From assembly GCF_900184815.1 (NCBI RefSeq), contig NZ_FXXQ01000001.1, positions 372,001 to 436,000 of the forward strand: a stretch of 64,000 bases of DNA, given 5' to 3'. The position numbers were made by a program, and so were the translations under genes. Below are positions 1-9,873 of this stretch, piece after piece. The stretch comes from Boseongicola aestuarii. Lineage in GTDB: Bacteria; Pseudomonadota; Alphaproteobacteria; Rhodobacterales; Rhodobacteraceae. Below the pieces are notes generated by a model that was not told where the DNA came from, made no database searches, and was given only the letters and a program-made list of their open reading frames with translations. Position 1 is the first letter of the stretch. The number at the start of each line of letters is the position of its first letter.

Positions 1-1250
1 TTGATGAAACTGACACGCCCCTCACCATCCAGCCCGATCACACCCGCCGTCACCGACGACAGCACCGAGTCAAACAGCCGTCGCCGTTCCTCGATCTGCT
101 GGTTGGTGCTTAGCAACGCATCGCGCTGGCCTTTCAGTTGCCGGGTCATCTGATTGAACAAACGTCCCACCATGGCGATCTCGTCTTCACCCTTTTCCTC
201 GGGGATCTGAACATCGAGATCCCCTGCACCGACGCGCTGCGCGGCCCCCGCCAATCGCCCGACCGGCTGCGACAATCGCTCGGCAAACCACAGGCCCAGC
301 CAGATTGCCGCCAGGATCAGAATGACCGCAAAACCCAGATACAAAAGACCAAACTCGAACACGACCCGCCCTCGCTCCGCCTCAAGCTGCGTGTAGAGCT
401 GCGCCGTCTCTTCAGCCTCGTCCAGCAATCCCAGAATCCGACCGTCCACGACCCGGCTGACGTACAAGAACCGGTCCGGAAACGCGGTCAGGCGCAAGAG
501 CGCGCGAAACTCGTTGGTGGTGAGGTCTTCGATGATAACCGTCTGACCCTCCAGCGCCGCGGCAATATCGGCCTCGGCGGGTTCTTCGAAATCAAAAAGA
601 TATGATCGCTCGCCGCGCGTGCGGATGTCTCCGGTCCCGTCGATCACGAAGGCTTCGCGCAGACCGCGCTGAATTTGACCCTGACCCTGTCCCAAAAGCT
701 GGCGCAACTCGGCATCGGACACAAAGACCGACCGCGTGCGCGCCGTGTTCAGGAAACGCGCCAGCGTATTCGCGTCTTCGCTGAGATCACGGCGCTGGTC
801 TTCCTGATAGGCTTCGGCGGCCGACAAGGACGCACCGACAACCCCGCGCACCCGCTCCGAAAACCAGCCCTCAAGGCCGATATTGATCGTCAGACCCGCA
901 AAGATCGCCACCGTGACCGTCGGAATAAGCGCGATGACCGCAAAGACCCCGGTCAATCTGAGGTGCAGGCGGGAACCTGCCGATTTCGCGCGCCGCGCGG
1001 CGATCATCGAGGCGATGCGCGCAAATACCAAGGCTGCGACGACCAGCACATAGACAAGATCCGCCAGCAAAACGAGTCGCAGGGAAAGCGCGGAAGACGT
1101 CCGGTCCAATGGCCCCAGCGCTAGGAAAGTCGCCAGTGCCAGAACCGGCCCCAGCAGCACCACACCCAGCGTTGCCGCGTTCTGTACACGGCGTACCCGC
1201 CTCAGACGGTTCAGTTTTTGCCAAGTTAATGCCCGCGCGCGCCCCGCCAC
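1..1250 (-). CDS. ntrY: Nitrogen regulation sensor kinase NtrY, N-terminal part (runs off left edge)
   Basis: The reading frame stays open on the minus strand to the window edge, so only the N-terminal ~416 residues are present. Translation shows membrane segments near the start, a periplasmic sensor stretch, another long membrane helix, a HAMP-like segment and the first strand of a PAS domain; the kinase core lies outside. I chose the GTG at 1250 because GGAGGG sits about 5 nt upstream on the minus strand. It follows ntrC by 98 bp in the order dusB-ntrB-ntrC-ntrY that is conserved in Rhodobacterales, where NtrY pairs with NtrX. An out-of-phase ATG ORF at 1278 is a shadow. Confidence 0.88.
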   Translation of the reverse strand, partial: MAGRARALTWQKLNRLRRVRRVQNAATLGVVLLGPVLALATFLALGPLDRTSSALSLRLVLLADLVYVLVVAALVFARIASMIAARRAKSAGSRLHLRLTGVFAVIALIPTVTVAIFAGLTINIGLEGWFSERVRGVVGASLSAAEAYQEDQRRDLSEDANTLARFLNTARTRSVFVSDAELRQLLGQGQGQIQRGLREAFVIDGTGDIRTRGERSYLFDFEEPAEADIAAALEGQTVIIEDLTTNEFRALLRLTAFPDRFLYVSRVVDGRILGLLDEAEETAQLYTQLEAERGRVVFEFGLLYLGFAVILILAAIWLGLWFAERLSQPVGRLAGAAQRVGAGDLDVQIPEEKGEDEIAMVGRLFNQMTRQLKGQRDALLSTNQQIEERRRLFDSVLSSVTAGVIGLDGEGRVSFI

Positions 1251-1348
1251 CCGGACCCTCCATATGATGTGCCACCAAGAGGTGGCGACCGCTCTATATT
1301 GGCGACACTTTATCCACAGTTACGGATTGGCCACTCTCTGTTGCGGTT

Positions 1349-2719
1349 TTACATCAATTTACGCCTCCGTGTCACGCGGATATCGAGATCGGTGATCTTC
1401 TTTCTGAGCGTATTGCGGTTTATCCCAAGCAAATCGGCGCATTTCGCCTGATTTCCGCCCGTCGCATCCAGTGCGATCTCGATCAACGGCAGCTCAACCT
1501 CGCGCAAGATACGCTGATACAGCCCCGGCGGCGGAAGCTGGCCACCATGCAGGTCGAAATACCGGCGCAGGTGCTTTTCGATCGAGGTCGACAATTTCTC
1601 GCGGTCGCTGCCCCCGGTCAAAGGCTCGATCGCTGGCTGGTTGCCCAGCACCAACTCGACTTCAGCCCGGCTGATCTCTTCTTCTCCGCCGGTGATCGAC
1701 AACCGACGGATCGTGTTTTCCAACTGACGCACGTTGCCCGGCCAGGAATAAGCCCGCACAAGCTCAAGAGCCTGCTGAGCAAACCGACGCATCGGCAGAC
1801 CGTCACGCTCCGAGCGCGCGAAGAAATGCGTGGCAAGCAGCGGAATGTCCTCGACGCGTTCCCGCAACGACGGCACCGCCAGCGTCACCCCGCCAAGCCG
1901 ATAGTAAAGATCCGACCGGAATTTGCCCTGATCCAGCTTCAGCGCCAGATCGGCCTGACTGGTCGCCATGATGCGCGGCGCGTTATCGGTGAAACTGTCC
2001 AGCATCCGAACAATGCGTGCCTGCGCGTCCTCGTCCAGATCGCCGACCTCGTCAAACAACAGCGTTCCGTTGCGCACACGCGAAATAAGCGCTGAAGGCC
2101 CCTCCATCTGCGCAAGATCGCTTCCCGTCGCGACAACAAAAGGTAAAGTCCGGCGATCCGACAGATCGTGAATGGCGCGCGCAATCAGCGACTTTCCTGT
2201 GCCGCTCTCTCCGGTGATCAGAACCGGCAAATCCGCGTTCATCACCCGCGCAACCAGCCGGTAAATCGCTTGCATTCCGGCCGTACGCCCGACCAGAGGC
2301 AAATCCTCTCCTGTATCGCTGTCCGCAGCTTCGGTTCGCGGCGCAGGCGCGCGACGCTTCACTTCCAGCGCACGCGCCGCACGTTTCATCAGGTCCGGCA
2401 AATCAAACGGCTTCGGCAAATAGTCATAGGCGTCCGCTTCGGTCGCCTGAATGGCAGTCATGATCGTGTTTTGCGCCGAAATCACGATCACCGGCAAACC
2501 AGGCCGCTGCTCGGCGATTAAAGGCAATTGGTCCAAGCCATTGCCGTCCGGCATCATCACATCCGAGATCACAAGGTCACCCTTGCCCTCTTCGACCCAA
2601 CGCATCAGCGTCACCAAGGACGATGTCGCATGAACCTTGCAGCCTGCGCGCGTCAGTGCCTGCGTCAGAACGGTTCGGATGGTTCTGTCGTCGTCCGCGA
2701 CAAGAATGGTGCCGTCCAT
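1349..2719 (-). CDS. ntrC: Nitrogen assimilation response regulator NtrC
   Basis: 456 aa. The receiver domain (about 1-118) has the acidic pocket D9-D11, phospho-acceptor D53, S81 and K103. The AAA+ domain (about 140-330) has Walker A GESGTGKS at 170-177 and Walker B LLFDEVGD at 220-227. A Fis-type HTH ends the protein (about 405-445). The GAFTGA loop that normally contacts sigma54 is absent: the stretch between Walker A and Walker B goes straight through residues 194-218 without it. NtrC of Rhodobacter capsulatus likewise lacks GAFTGA and activates sigma70-type promoters, so the same is inferred here. It lies 37 bp after ntrB. Confidence 0.95.
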   Translation of the reverse strand: MDGTILVADDDRTIRTVLTQALTRAGCKVHATSSLVTLMRWVEEGKGDLVISDVMMPDGNGLDQLPLIAEQRPGLPVIVISAQNTIMTAIQATEADAYDYLPKPFDLPDLMKRAARALEVKRRAPAPRTEAADSDTGEDLPLVGRTAGMQAIYRLVARVMNADLPVLITGESGTGKSLIARAIHDLSDRRTLPFVVATGSDLAQMEGPSALISRVRNGTLLFDEVGDLDEDAQARIVRMLDSFTDNAPRIMATSQADLALKLDQGKFRSDLYYRLGGVTLAVPSLRERVEDIPLLATHFFARSERDGLPMRRFAQQALELVRAYSWPGNVRQLENTIRRLSITGGEEEISRAEVELVLGNQPAIEPLTGGSDREKLSTSIEKHLRRYFDLHGGQLPPPGLYQRILREVELPLIEIALDATGGNQAKCADLLGINRNTLRKKITDLDIRVTRRRKLM

Positions 2720-2756
2720 GAAATAATGCCTCCTCGTTATGTTTCCCGGCTACGCG

Positions 2757-3821
2757 TCAGTCGTCTTTCGGCGCAACAGGCAAAGAAATTCTAAAAACAG
2801 TTCGCCCCGGAACACTGTCGACGCTGATCCAGCCGTCGTGGTCCGAAACGATCTTGCTGACCAAGGCCAGTCCAAGCCCGGTGCCGTTCTCGCGCCCCGA
2901 AATGAAGGGATCAAATACGTCCTGAGCAATCTCAGGGGGCAGTCCGGGGCCGTCATCAATGATCTCGACCTGAAGCGGCAATGACCCCGTTCCGTCCTTG
3001 CGGCGCAGGCGCAGCGACATGTCGTAAAACGTCCGGATGCGAATGGTGCCCTTGGTATCGCCAGCGGCCTCGGCCGCGTTCTTCAACAGGTTCAGGAACA
3101 CCTGAAGCATCTGATCGCCATCAACAAATGTCGACGGCAAGGACGGATCGTATTCCTCAAGGATCGACATATGCGCGGCAAAACCGATCATCGCCGATTT
3201 GCGTGCGCGATCCAGAAGGTCATGCACATTCACTGCCTTGCGTTCCGGCGGTCGCAGGTTGCCGAACTGCTCGACCTGTTCAAGAAGTTTCACGATCCGG
3301 CGGCTCTCGCTGACAATCAGGTCGGTCAGTTCAAGATCATCCCCCGAAAGCCCCATGCTCAAAAGCTGCGCCGCGCCCGTGATACCTGCCAGCGGGTTCT
3401 TGATCTCGTGGGCCAGCATCTCGGCCATGCCGATCGCCGACTTCGCCGCCGATTTCACCGACAATGACCGCCCTAACCGGTCCGCCAAGCCGCGCGGCTC
3501 CATCAGCACCAGCACAAACCCCGGCATACCGGTCATGGGCGCAATCTGCACGTTCGCGCGCACAGGCGCACTGTTGCCCGACCCCACATCCACGTTGTTC
3601 ATGAACAACGAGGACTGATCCACGCGCACCCGGCGAAACGCATCGTCAATCGGAGAGTCGATCGCCAGCATGTCGAACACCGGCACCCCACGCACCGAGC
3701 GCACGCTTGCATTGAGAAAACTCTCGGCGGCCGGGTTCACTTCGGCCACGACATCACCCGGATCGATCAGAAACGCAGGGATCGGCAGCGAAAGCCAAAG
3801 CATGTCATGGAACGTATTCAT
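2757..3821 (-). CDS. ntrB: Nitrogen regulation sensor histidine kinase NtrB
   Basis: 354 aa, soluble (no membrane segment), as usual for NtrB/GlnL. A PAS domain fills about residues 10-110. The H-box AHEIKNPL places the phosphorylated His at 138. N-box NLLKNAAEA (about 244-252), G1 DDGPGL (289-294) and G2 GTGLGLAL follow in the expected order of a HATPase_c domain. It phosphorylates NtrC under nitrogen limitation and is normally controlled by PII. The ATG overlaps the dusB stop by 4 nt (ATGA), so the two are translationally coupled. No PII gene is nearby. Confidence 0.95.
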   Translation of the reverse strand: MNTFHDMLWLSLPIPAFLIDPGDVVAEVNPAAESFLNASVRSVRGVPVFDMLAIDSPIDDAFRRVRVDQSSLFMNNVDVGSGNSAPVRANVQIAPMTGMPGFVLVLMEPRGLADRLGRSLSVKSAAKSAIGMAEMLAHEIKNPLAGITGAAQLLSMGLSGDDLELTDLIVSESRRIVKLLEQVEQFGNLRPPERKAVNVHDLLDRARKSAMIGFAAHMSILEEYDPSLPSTFVDGDQMLQVFLNLLKNAAEAAGDTKGTIRIRTFYDMSLRLRRKDGTGSLPLQVEIIDDGPGLPPEIAQDVFDPFISGRENGTGLGLALVSKIVSDHDGWISVDSVPGRTVFRISLPVAPKDD

Positions 3822-4792
3822 GCGACCACCTCGGCGCCCATCGCTTCAGGCAGCAAACGGCGCACCTTATCCACGTCAGACGTCAAAACCGCCTTGCGCA
3901 ATCGCGCTTCAGTACCAGCGTGATCCATGTACCATCCCAGATGCTTGCGCACGACACGCCCGCCAAGCTCAACGCCGTAGAAGGCAATCGTTTCCTCGAA
4001 ATGCGCCCGCACCATATCGACAAAGGCCCGCCCTCGAGGAACTACCGGCGCAGTCCCCCACCCAAGCGCATGGGCAATCTCGGCCAAGCGCCACGGCGCA
4101 CCCTGCGACCCGCGCCCGACCATCATACCATCCGCCCCGGACTGCGAAAGCGCTATCCTCGCCGATGCCACATCAATGATATCTCCGTTCGCAATCACCG
4201 GGATCGTAACTGCGTCCTTCACCTCGCGGATCGCTGCCCAATTCGCGCGCCCTTTGTAGAACTGGCACCGCGTGCGCCCGTGAATGGTCAGCATCTGAAC
4301 ACCCGCCGCCTCGGCCCGCCGCGCAATATCAGGCGCATTCAAACAGTCCTCGTCCCAGCCAAGCCGCATCTTCAGTGTCACCGGCACTGACACGGCCCCC
4401 ACGACAGCCTCGATCAGCGACAAAGCGTGATCGGGCGTCTTCATCAAGGCCGACCCCGACAATCCGCCCGTCACCTTCTTGGCCGGACATCCCATATTGA
4501 TATCGATGATCTTCGCACCATTGCCCTCGACCAGTCGCGCCGCCTCGGCGATCCAATAGGCATCGCGTCCGGCAAGCTGCACCGACGTCGCCTGCTCCCC
4601 AAATCCAAGCTCCGCCTTTTCGCGAACACCCGGCTTTGCCTGCACCATCTCCTGGCTGGCCACCATCTCGCTCACGACCAGCCCCGCCCCAAAGGACGCG
4701 ACCAGACGGCGAAACGGCAAGTCCGTGATTCCGGCCATAGGAGCCAGAAAAACAGGTGGGTCGAGCAAAAGGGAACCAACAGCAATCGTCAT
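3818..4792 (-). CDS. dusB: tRNA-dihydrouridine synthase DusB (NifR3)
   Basis: 324 aa FMN-dependent TIM-barrel enzyme that reduces uridines in the tRNA D-loop. The N-terminal APMAGITDLPFR motif and the NMGCPAKKV motif, with catalytic Cys102, are diagnostic of the Dus family. I chose the ATG at 4792 because AAGGA sits 7 nt before it; an in-frame ATG at 4846 would add 18 residues without a ribosome site. It is the first gene of the ntr operon, the arrangement that gave it the name nifR3 in Rhodobacter. Confidence 0.94.
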   Translation of the reverse strand: MTIAVGSLLLDPPVFLAPMAGITDLPFRRLVASFGAGLVVSEMVASQEMVQAKPGVREKAELGFGEQATSVQLAGRDAYWIAEAARLVEGNGAKIIDINMGCPAKKVTGGLSGSALMKTPDHALSLIEAVVGAVSVPVTLKMRLGWDEDCLNAPDIARRAEAAGVQMLTIHGRTRCQFYKGRANWAAIREVKDAVTIPVIANGDIIDVASARIALSQSGADGMMVGRGSQGAPWRLAEIAHALGWGTAPVVPRGRAFVDMVRAHFEETIAFYGVELGGRVVRKHLGWYMDHAGTEARLRKAVLTSDVDKVRRLLPEAMGAEVVA

Positions 4793-4956
4793 GCTTAATC
4801 CTTGGGCGTTGCCAGCGTACTTAGGCTCTTTGAGGCGTAACCTCAAACTTACTGCGCAATAAAAGCCTCTACATACAGCATATGCCTAAATTTTAATCAG
4901 AAATCTCGATAAATGTGAGCATTGTCACTTACATCGGCATTGCCTAGACGTGGCAC

Positions 4957-6117
4957 ATGAGCGATGCGCACGAAAATCTGGCGGCGGCCGTAATTGTTGC
5001 AGCAGGGCGCGGCACCCGCGCTGGCGGCGATATTGCCAAGCAATGGCAACCACTTGCCGGTCGACGCGTCATCGACTGGACGCTCGCCGCGTTCCGCGCC
5101 TCTCCCCATATTGGGGACATCGTGGTCGTGCTGCACCCCGACGAATGCGACAGGCTCGGATACGACGATGTGACGGTCGTGGCAGGCGGCGACAGCCGCT
5201 CCGCATCGGTGCGTGCTGGGCTTGAGGCGCTGGTCGACAAAGCACCTGATGTCGTCTTGATCCACGACGGCGCGCGCGCTTGCGTGCCGGATCGCATCAT
5301 CACGGACATGACGCGGATGGTCGAACAATTCGACGCCGTCGCGCCCGGTCTGGCAATCAGCGACGCCCTCTGGTCTTCCGAAGGCCATGGGTTTCGCCAG
5401 GTAAACGCCACGGTCGATCGCGCAAATCTGTACCGCGCACAAACTCCTCAAGCGTTTCGCTTTTTCGCCATTCTGAACGCGCACCGCGCATACGAGGGGG
5501 CAGCACTCGATGATGTAGAAGTCGCACGCGCCGCAGGAATGGCCGTCAGGATCGGTCCCGGCCACCCCGACAACATCAAGATCACCACGCCCGAGGACTT
5601 CATCCGGGCGGAACGCATTCTGAAGGAGCGTCAGTTGACGGATATTCGCGTCGGCAACGGATTTGACGTCCACCGCTTCGGCCCCGGAGATCACGTGGTC
5701 CTCTGCGGAGTTCAAATCCCCCACACCCGCGGCCTGCAAGGCCATTCGGACGCGGATGTCGGCCTGCACACCATCACCGACGCGATCTATGGCGCGCTCA
5801 GCGAAGGCGACATCGGCCGCCACTTCCCGCCAAGCGACCCGAAATGGAAGGGCGCGGCCTCCGAGATCTTTCTCGCCCATGCCGCCGACCTCTCCGCCTC
5901 CCGCGGCTTCAGGATATCCAACATCGACTGCACGCTGATCTGCGAATTCCCAAAGATCGGCCCCCACGCCGTCGCCATGCAATCAGAGGTCGCCCGCATC
6001 ACCAGAACCGACGCAGCCCGCGTCAGCGTCAAAGCCACAACGTCCGAGAAACTCGGCTTCACCGGACGCGGAGAAGGGATCGCCTGCATGGCCACCGTCA
6101 CCCTGATTGCCCAATGA
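4957..6117 (+). CDS. ispDF: Bifunctional IspD/IspF of the MEP isoprenoid pathway
   Basis: 386 aa fusion. Residues about 8-225 are 2-C-methyl-D-erythritol 4-phosphate cytidylyltransferase (IspD): [12 protein letters not shown] nucleotide-binding start, IHDGARACV, and AQTPQAF. Residues about 228-386 are 2-C-methyl-D-erythritol 2,4-cyclodiphosphate synthase (IspF): GFDVHRF metal-binding motif, [10 protein letters not shown], and [17 protein letters not shown] at the end. IspDF fusions are common in alphaproteobacteria. It is divergent from dusB across a 164-bp gap and overlaps pgpA by 4 nt (ATGA). Confidence 0.96.
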   Translation: MSDAHENLAAAVIVAAGRGTRAGGDIAKQWQPLAGRRVIDWTLAAFRASPHIGDIVVVLHPDECDRLGYDDVTVVAGGDSRSASVRAGLEALVDKAPDVVLIHDGARACVPDRIITDMTRMVEQFDAVAPGLAISDALWSSEGHGFRQVNATVDRANLYRAQTPQAFRFFAILNAHRAYEGAALDDVEVARAAGMAVRIGPGHPDNIKITTPEDFIRAERILKERQLTDIRVGNGFDVHRFGPGDHVVLCGVQIPHTRGLQGHSDADVGLHTITDAIYGALSEGDIGRHFPPSDPKWKGAASEIFLAHAADLSASRGFRISNIDCTLICEFPKIGPHAVAMQSEVARITRTDAARVSVKATTSEKLGFTGRGEGIACMATVTLIAQ

Positions 6118-6623
6118 ACCGCCTTATTCTCAGCTTTCTCGGGTCAGGCTACATCCGCCCCGCTCCCGGCACATGGGGATCACTCGCTGCCCTGCCCGCT
6201 GCTTGGGTGGTCTATGTGGCTGCAGGCCCCTTCGCGATCCTGATCGGAGCGGCGATCCTCTATGCCTTGGGTATCTATGCCCTCAATGTCGAACTCAAAG
6301 ATACCGACGACCACGACCCCTCGTGGGTGGTCATCGACGAAGTCGTCGGCCAGTGGATCGCGCTTCTTCCTATTGCCTTCGGTGCTTACAGCGCCGGCGT
6401 CAACCCGCTGCTGCTCTGGCCCGGCATCATCGCCGCCTTCGCCTTTTTCCGCCTCTTCGATATTTGGAAACCCTGGATCATCGGCAAAGTTGATGCGCGC
6501 GGAGACGCCACCGGCGTGATGCTTGATGACGTCCTTGCAGGGGTCTTCTCCGCAATGGTCGTCATCGCTCTGGCCGCCCTCGCCCACAGCGGTATCATCG
6601 GCGAAATACCGGACCAGCAATGA
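6114..6623 (+). CDS. pgpA: Phosphatidylglycerophosphatase A
   Basis: 169 aa integral membrane enzyme that dephosphorylates phosphatidylglycerophosphate. The start [13 protein letters not shown], the acidic motif VVIDEVVGQ and the segment [15 protein letters not shown] match PgpA; several hydrophobic helices lie between. The ATG at 6114 overlaps the ispDF stop (ATGA). The frame is open further upstream inside ispDF, but that sequence does not resemble PgpA. Its own stop overlaps the next start in the same way, indicating one transcript. Confidence 0.93.
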   Translation: MNRLILSFLGSGYIRPAPGTWGSLAALPAAWVVYVAAGPFAILIGAAILYALGIYALNVELKDTDDHDPSWVVIDEVVGQWIALLPIAFGAYSAGVNPLLLWPGIIAAFAFFRLFDIWKPWIIGKVDARGDATGVMLDDVLAGVFSAMVVIALAALAHSGIIGEIPDQQ

Positions 6624-7087
6624 CCCCCGCCGAGCTTATCGACCTCGCCCGCAAAAAAGGTGCGATGATCGCCACCGCCGAAAGCTGCACCGGCGGCCTG
6701 ATCGCGGGCGCGATTACCGACATTCCCGGATCTTCGGACGTCTTCGACCGGGGCTTCGTCACCTATTCCAACGCAGCCAAATCCGACATGCTCGGCGTCG
6801 CCCCCTCCACTATCGAAACCTTCGGAGCCGTCAGCGAAGAGGTCGCCCGCGCCATGGCAAACGGTGCCCTCAAGCGATCCGCGGCCAGCATTGCCGTGTC
6901 CGTCACCGGCATCGCCGGCCCCGGCGCTTCCGAACATAAACCCGAAGGTCGTGTCTGTTTCGGACTGGCGCAGAACGGTCACGACACCCTCACGCAAACC
7001 CTGGAATTCGGCGCTATAGGCCGCGCGGACGTCCGTCGCGCCACCGTGGCACACGCGCTTTCATTGATCGCCAACGCGCTTTCATAA
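6620..7087 (+). CDS. CinA-family nicotinamide-nucleotide amidohydrolase (PncC type)
   Basis: 155 aa, the length of a stand-alone CinA C-terminal domain. AESCTGGLIAGAITDIPGSS near residues 20-40 and SVTGIAGPG near 92-100 are the family's signature blocks. The family deamidates NMN to nicotinate mononucleotide in NAD recycling. The N-terminal MoaB-like half found in full CinA is missing, which is normal for this subfamily. It is the third gene of the ispDF-pgpA-cinA unit. Confidence 0.9.
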   Translation: MTPAELIDLARKKGAMIATAESCTGGLIAGAITDIPGSSDVFDRGFVTYSNAAKSDMLGVAPSTIETFGAVSEEVARAMANGALKRSAASIAVSVTGIAGPGASEHKPEGRVCFGLAQNGHDTLTQTLEFGAIGRADVRRATVAHALSLIANALS

Positions 7088-7241
7088 CGCGCCTACTTTT
7101 TAATCACACCGCTCCGAAATACGCACAACTTCGCGCCGATTTGCGTTTCGCACAAGAAATAAGCCGCCCAAATGCCAGTTGCCGCTTTTCCTCGCATCCA
7201 CCACACGGTTCCTGACGAAAACCAAATCGGAGGGACACACC

Positions 7242-8423
7242 ATGAATGGCGCAGACACCGCCTGGATCATCGTCGCCACAGCACTTGTGCTGTTCATGAC
7301 ACTGCCGGGCCTTGCCCTGTTTTACGGCGGCCTTGTACGGGCCAGAAACGTTCTCAGCGTCTTCATGCACTGCTATGCCATAGCCTGCGCGATGTCCGTC
7401 GCATGGCTCGCGTTCGGCTATTCGATCGCCTTCGGCTCAGGCGGCAGCGGCCTCTGGGGTGGCCTCGACAAGATGTTCCTCTCTGGCGTCACCGCCGACA
7501 GCCTGTCCGGAACACTCCCCGAAGTGCTGTTCTTCGCCTTCCAGATGACCTTCGCCATCATCACCCCGGCCCTCATTGTCGGAGCCTACGTCGAACGCGC
7601 GAACTTTGCTTTCGTGCTGACCTTCTCGACCCTTTGGATGCTCTTGTGCTACGCGCCTGTCGTCCACTGGATCTGGGGTGGCGGGATCCTCGCGGATGGC
7701 GGCATCTTCGGTGAAACCGGCGCGCGTGATTTCGCAGGCGGCATCGTTGTCCACGAAACCGCTGGCCTCGCAGCCCTCGTCATCGCCGTCATGCTTGGCG
7801 CACGCCGCAACCAGAAGACACCACCCCATAACCCCGGCTACGTGATGATTGGCGCGGCTATGCTCTGGGTAGGCTGGTTCGGATTCAACGGCGGCTCCCA
7901 ACTCGCCGCCGACGGTGGCGCCGCGATGGCTCTGACCGTTACTCACATCTCGGCCGCCACGGCCTCCCTCTCCTGGGCGCTCTGGGAACGGATCAAATAT
8001 GGTAAATCCTCGCTCGTGGGCCTCGTCACCGGCACCATCGCGGGCCTCGCTTCGATCACACCGGCCAGCGGCTTTGTCGGCCCGGTCGAAGCCCTCCTGA
8101 TCGGCGCAGTCGCCGGCATCCTCTGCCAGGAAGCCGTCAAGGTCATCCGCAACCTCTTGAAGATCGACGACACGCTTGATGTCTTCGCCGTCCACGGCGT
8201 CGGCGGTATCTTCGGCACGATCATGATCGCCGTCTTCGGCCAAGGCACCTTTGCGGCCCAACTCGGCAGCATCGCCATCGTCGGTGTCTTCACTGTCGTC
8301 GTGACAGTCGCCCTCGTCTTCGTGGTCAAATCCATCTTCGCCCTGCGCGTCGATGAAGAAACCGAAACCACCGGCCTCGACCTCGCCCAGCACGGCGAAC
8401 GCGCCTACGACATGTCCTCGTAA
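7242..8423 (+). CDS. amt: Ammonium transporter Amt
   Basis: 393 aa with about eleven hydrophobic helices. The central pore histidines are recognisable in DFAGGIVVHETAG and VFAVHGVGGIFG; the first usually reads VHxNAG, so HET is a mild variant. The C-terminal HGERAYD motif is conserved in Amt. I chose the ATG at 7242 because GGAGGG lies 7 nt upstream; an ATG at 7179 would add a polar 21-aa stretch. No glnK lies beside it, although the ntr operon is 2.5 kb away, so NtrC control is plausible but not shown. A strong terminator follows. Confidence 0.95.
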   Translation: MNGADTAWIIVATALVLFMTLPGLALFYGGLVRARNVLSVFMHCYAIACAMSVAWLAFGYSIAFGSGGSGLWGGLDKMFLSGVTADSLSGTLPEVLFFAFQMTFAIITPALIVGAYVERANFAFVLTFSTLWMLLCYAPVVHWIWGGGILADGGIFGETGARDFAGGIVVHETAGLAALVIAVMLGARRNQKTPPHNPGYVMIGAAMLWVGWFGFNGGSQLAADGGAAMALTVTHISAATASLSWALWERIKYGKSSLVGLVTGTIAGLASITPASGFVGPVEALLIGAVAGILCQEAVKVIRNLLKIDDTLDVFAVHGVGGIFGTIMIAVFGQGTFAAQLGSIAIVGVFTVVVTVALVFVVKSIFALRVDEETETTGLDLAQHGERAYDMSS

Positions 8424-8446
8424 GGCAAATCCATCAAGAACCAAAA

Positions 8447-8474
8447 GGGCGGCTCTGCAAGCCGCCCTTTTTTT
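8447..8474 (+). terminator. Rho-independent terminator of amt
   Basis: An 8-bp perfect stem GGGCGGCT/AGCCGCCC with a 5-nt loop is followed directly by a run of T. It begins 23 nt after the amt stop. Confidence 0.93.
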
Positions 8475-8654
8475 CGTTCAAACCTCAGAACCTTGTCCGC
8501 CTCGGGGCAAATCTGGATTTCATCTCAAACGTCATTGCATCAAATGCTGCATGGGCGACCTCGCAAAAGGTCGAACCCGAAAAACCTGCGACAAACGGAT
8601 TATCACCAGACGTCGGCCGAGCATCGGAGCTGAATGGGCACATAAGCCCCAAGT

Positions 8655-9098
8655 CTAGCCGTAAAGCTCCTGAGCACGCCGCTCGAACGCCCGCACGATC
8701 CGCTGCATCGCATCGTTGAAAAAGAACGTCGCCGTGGACTGCAGAATCTTGCTGCGAAATGCAAAATCCACGTGGAAATGCACGTCGCATCCGCCTTCTG
8801 CATCGCTGAACGACCAATTCGAGATCATGTATTCAAACGGCCCGTCTAGATACTCGGTCTCAATTTCGCGCGCCTCCGGCCAAAGCACCACCCGACTGCC
8901 AAACCGCTCGCGGAAGACCTTGAATGAAATCACCAGGTCCGCCAGCATCACGCGCTTGTCGCCCTGATCCTCCACCGACCGGATCCGGGCCGCCGCCGTC
9001 CAGGGCAGAAACTCGGGATAGCGCGCGACATCCGCCACCAGGTCGTACATCTGTTGCGCCGAATACGGCAGGCGGCGGGTTTCGTCGTGAGTTGGCAT
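8655..9098 (-). CDS. COQ10/RatA-type START-domain protein (ubiquinone-binding family)
   Basis: 147 aa. The start, TRRLPYSAQQMYDLVADVARYPEFLPW, and the end, FNDAMQRIVRAFERRAQELYG, match the polyketide-cyclase/START family containing mitochondrial Coq10 and bacterial RatA. Members bind hydrophobic ligands; Coq10 homologs help ubiquinone function, while RatA was described as blocking 70S assembly. In alphaproteobacteria the Coq10-like role is more likely. It is convergent with amt and divergent from hpt, so it is probably monocistronic. Confidence 0.85.
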   Translation of the reverse strand: MPTHDETRRLPYSAQQMYDLVADVARYPEFLPWTAAARIRSVEDQGDKRVMLADLVISFKVFRERFGSRVVLWPEAREIETEYLDGPFEYMISNWSFSDAEGGCDVHFHVDFAFRSKILQSTATFFFNDAMQRIVRAFERRAQELYG

Positions 9099-9198
9099 AG
9101 CGTTATTCTTTTATTCTTGTCGTCATCGGGCTTCGGGCTGGCTTACGCCCGCCCCTTAAGTGTAGAGACGGTAGCGACAGTCAAGAGGGGATGCCAAG

Positions 9199-9732
9199 GT
9201 GACGCAAGCCTATGTGATCGATGAAATGATCTCTGCCAAGTCAATCGCAGCACGGATCGAAGCCCTTGCCGCCGAGATCTCAACCACTTTCGCCGACACC
9301 GACAAGCTCGTCGTCGTCGGACTGCTGCGCGGCTCGTTCGTCTTTATCGCCGACCTCGTGCGCGAACTGGACCTCAACGTCGAAGTCGATTTTCTCGAAG
9401 CCTCGTCCTACGGCGACGCCATGGAAAGCAGCCGCGAAGTGCGTATCCTCAAGGACCTGCGCGGCGAAATCGGTGGCCGCGACGTTCTGGTGGTGGAAGA
9501 CATCGTCGACACAGGCTTCACGCTCAGCCACGTCATCCAGCTTTTGTCATCGCGCGAACCCAAACGGCTCGAAACCATCGCGTTGCTCGACAAGCCCTCG
9601 CGCCGCGAAACCAACATTCGCGCAACCTGGACGGGTTTCGAAATCCCGGACGAATTCGTCGTCGGCTACGGTATCGACTACGCGCAGCGAAACCGGAACC
9701 TGCCGTATATCGGCAAAGTTCGCTTCAATTAG
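9199..9732 (+). CDS. hpt: Hypoxanthine phosphoribosyltransferase
   Basis: 177 aa purine-salvage enzyme converting hypoxanthine or guanine plus PRPP to nucleotides. The PRPP-binding loop is [14 protein letters not shown], and the catalytic-loop region SSYGD lies about 40 residues earlier, as in bacterial Hpt. The start is GTG at 9199 with GGGG about 10 nt upstream. The length is normal for the family. Confidence 0.93.
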   Translation: MTQAYVIDEMISAKSIAARIEALAAEISTTFADTDKLVVVGLLRGSFVFIADLVRELDLNVEVDFLEASSYGDAMESSREVRILKDLRGEIGGRDVLVVEDIVDTGFTLSHVIQLLSSREPKRLETIALLDKPSRRETNIRATWTGFEIPDEFVVGYGIDYAQRNRNLPYIGKVRFN

Positions 9733-9873
9733 GCAAGAAGTCGCCCCTTTTTGCGGCGCATTTGACACAATATTAACGACGTTCGCGGAATCTCCGGCGA
9801 TAGGTCTGACCTCGCAAAGCGACTCACCTTAAGGTCTGTCCTCGGGGGCGCGCTATCGATCAAGGACGCTTAA

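Noticed and set aside
4897-5982. 361-codon frame antisense to ispDF
   Set aside because: IspD and IspF motifs are on the plus strand; the antisense frame has no family match.
5844-6113. N-terminal extension of PgpA inside ispDF
   Set aside because: The ATGA overlap start at 6114 begins exactly where PgpA homology begins.
7088-7241. -24/-12 sigma54 promoter upstream of amt
   Set aside because: No GG-N10-GC element was found; the small palindrome TGCG-TTT-CGCA is too short to call.
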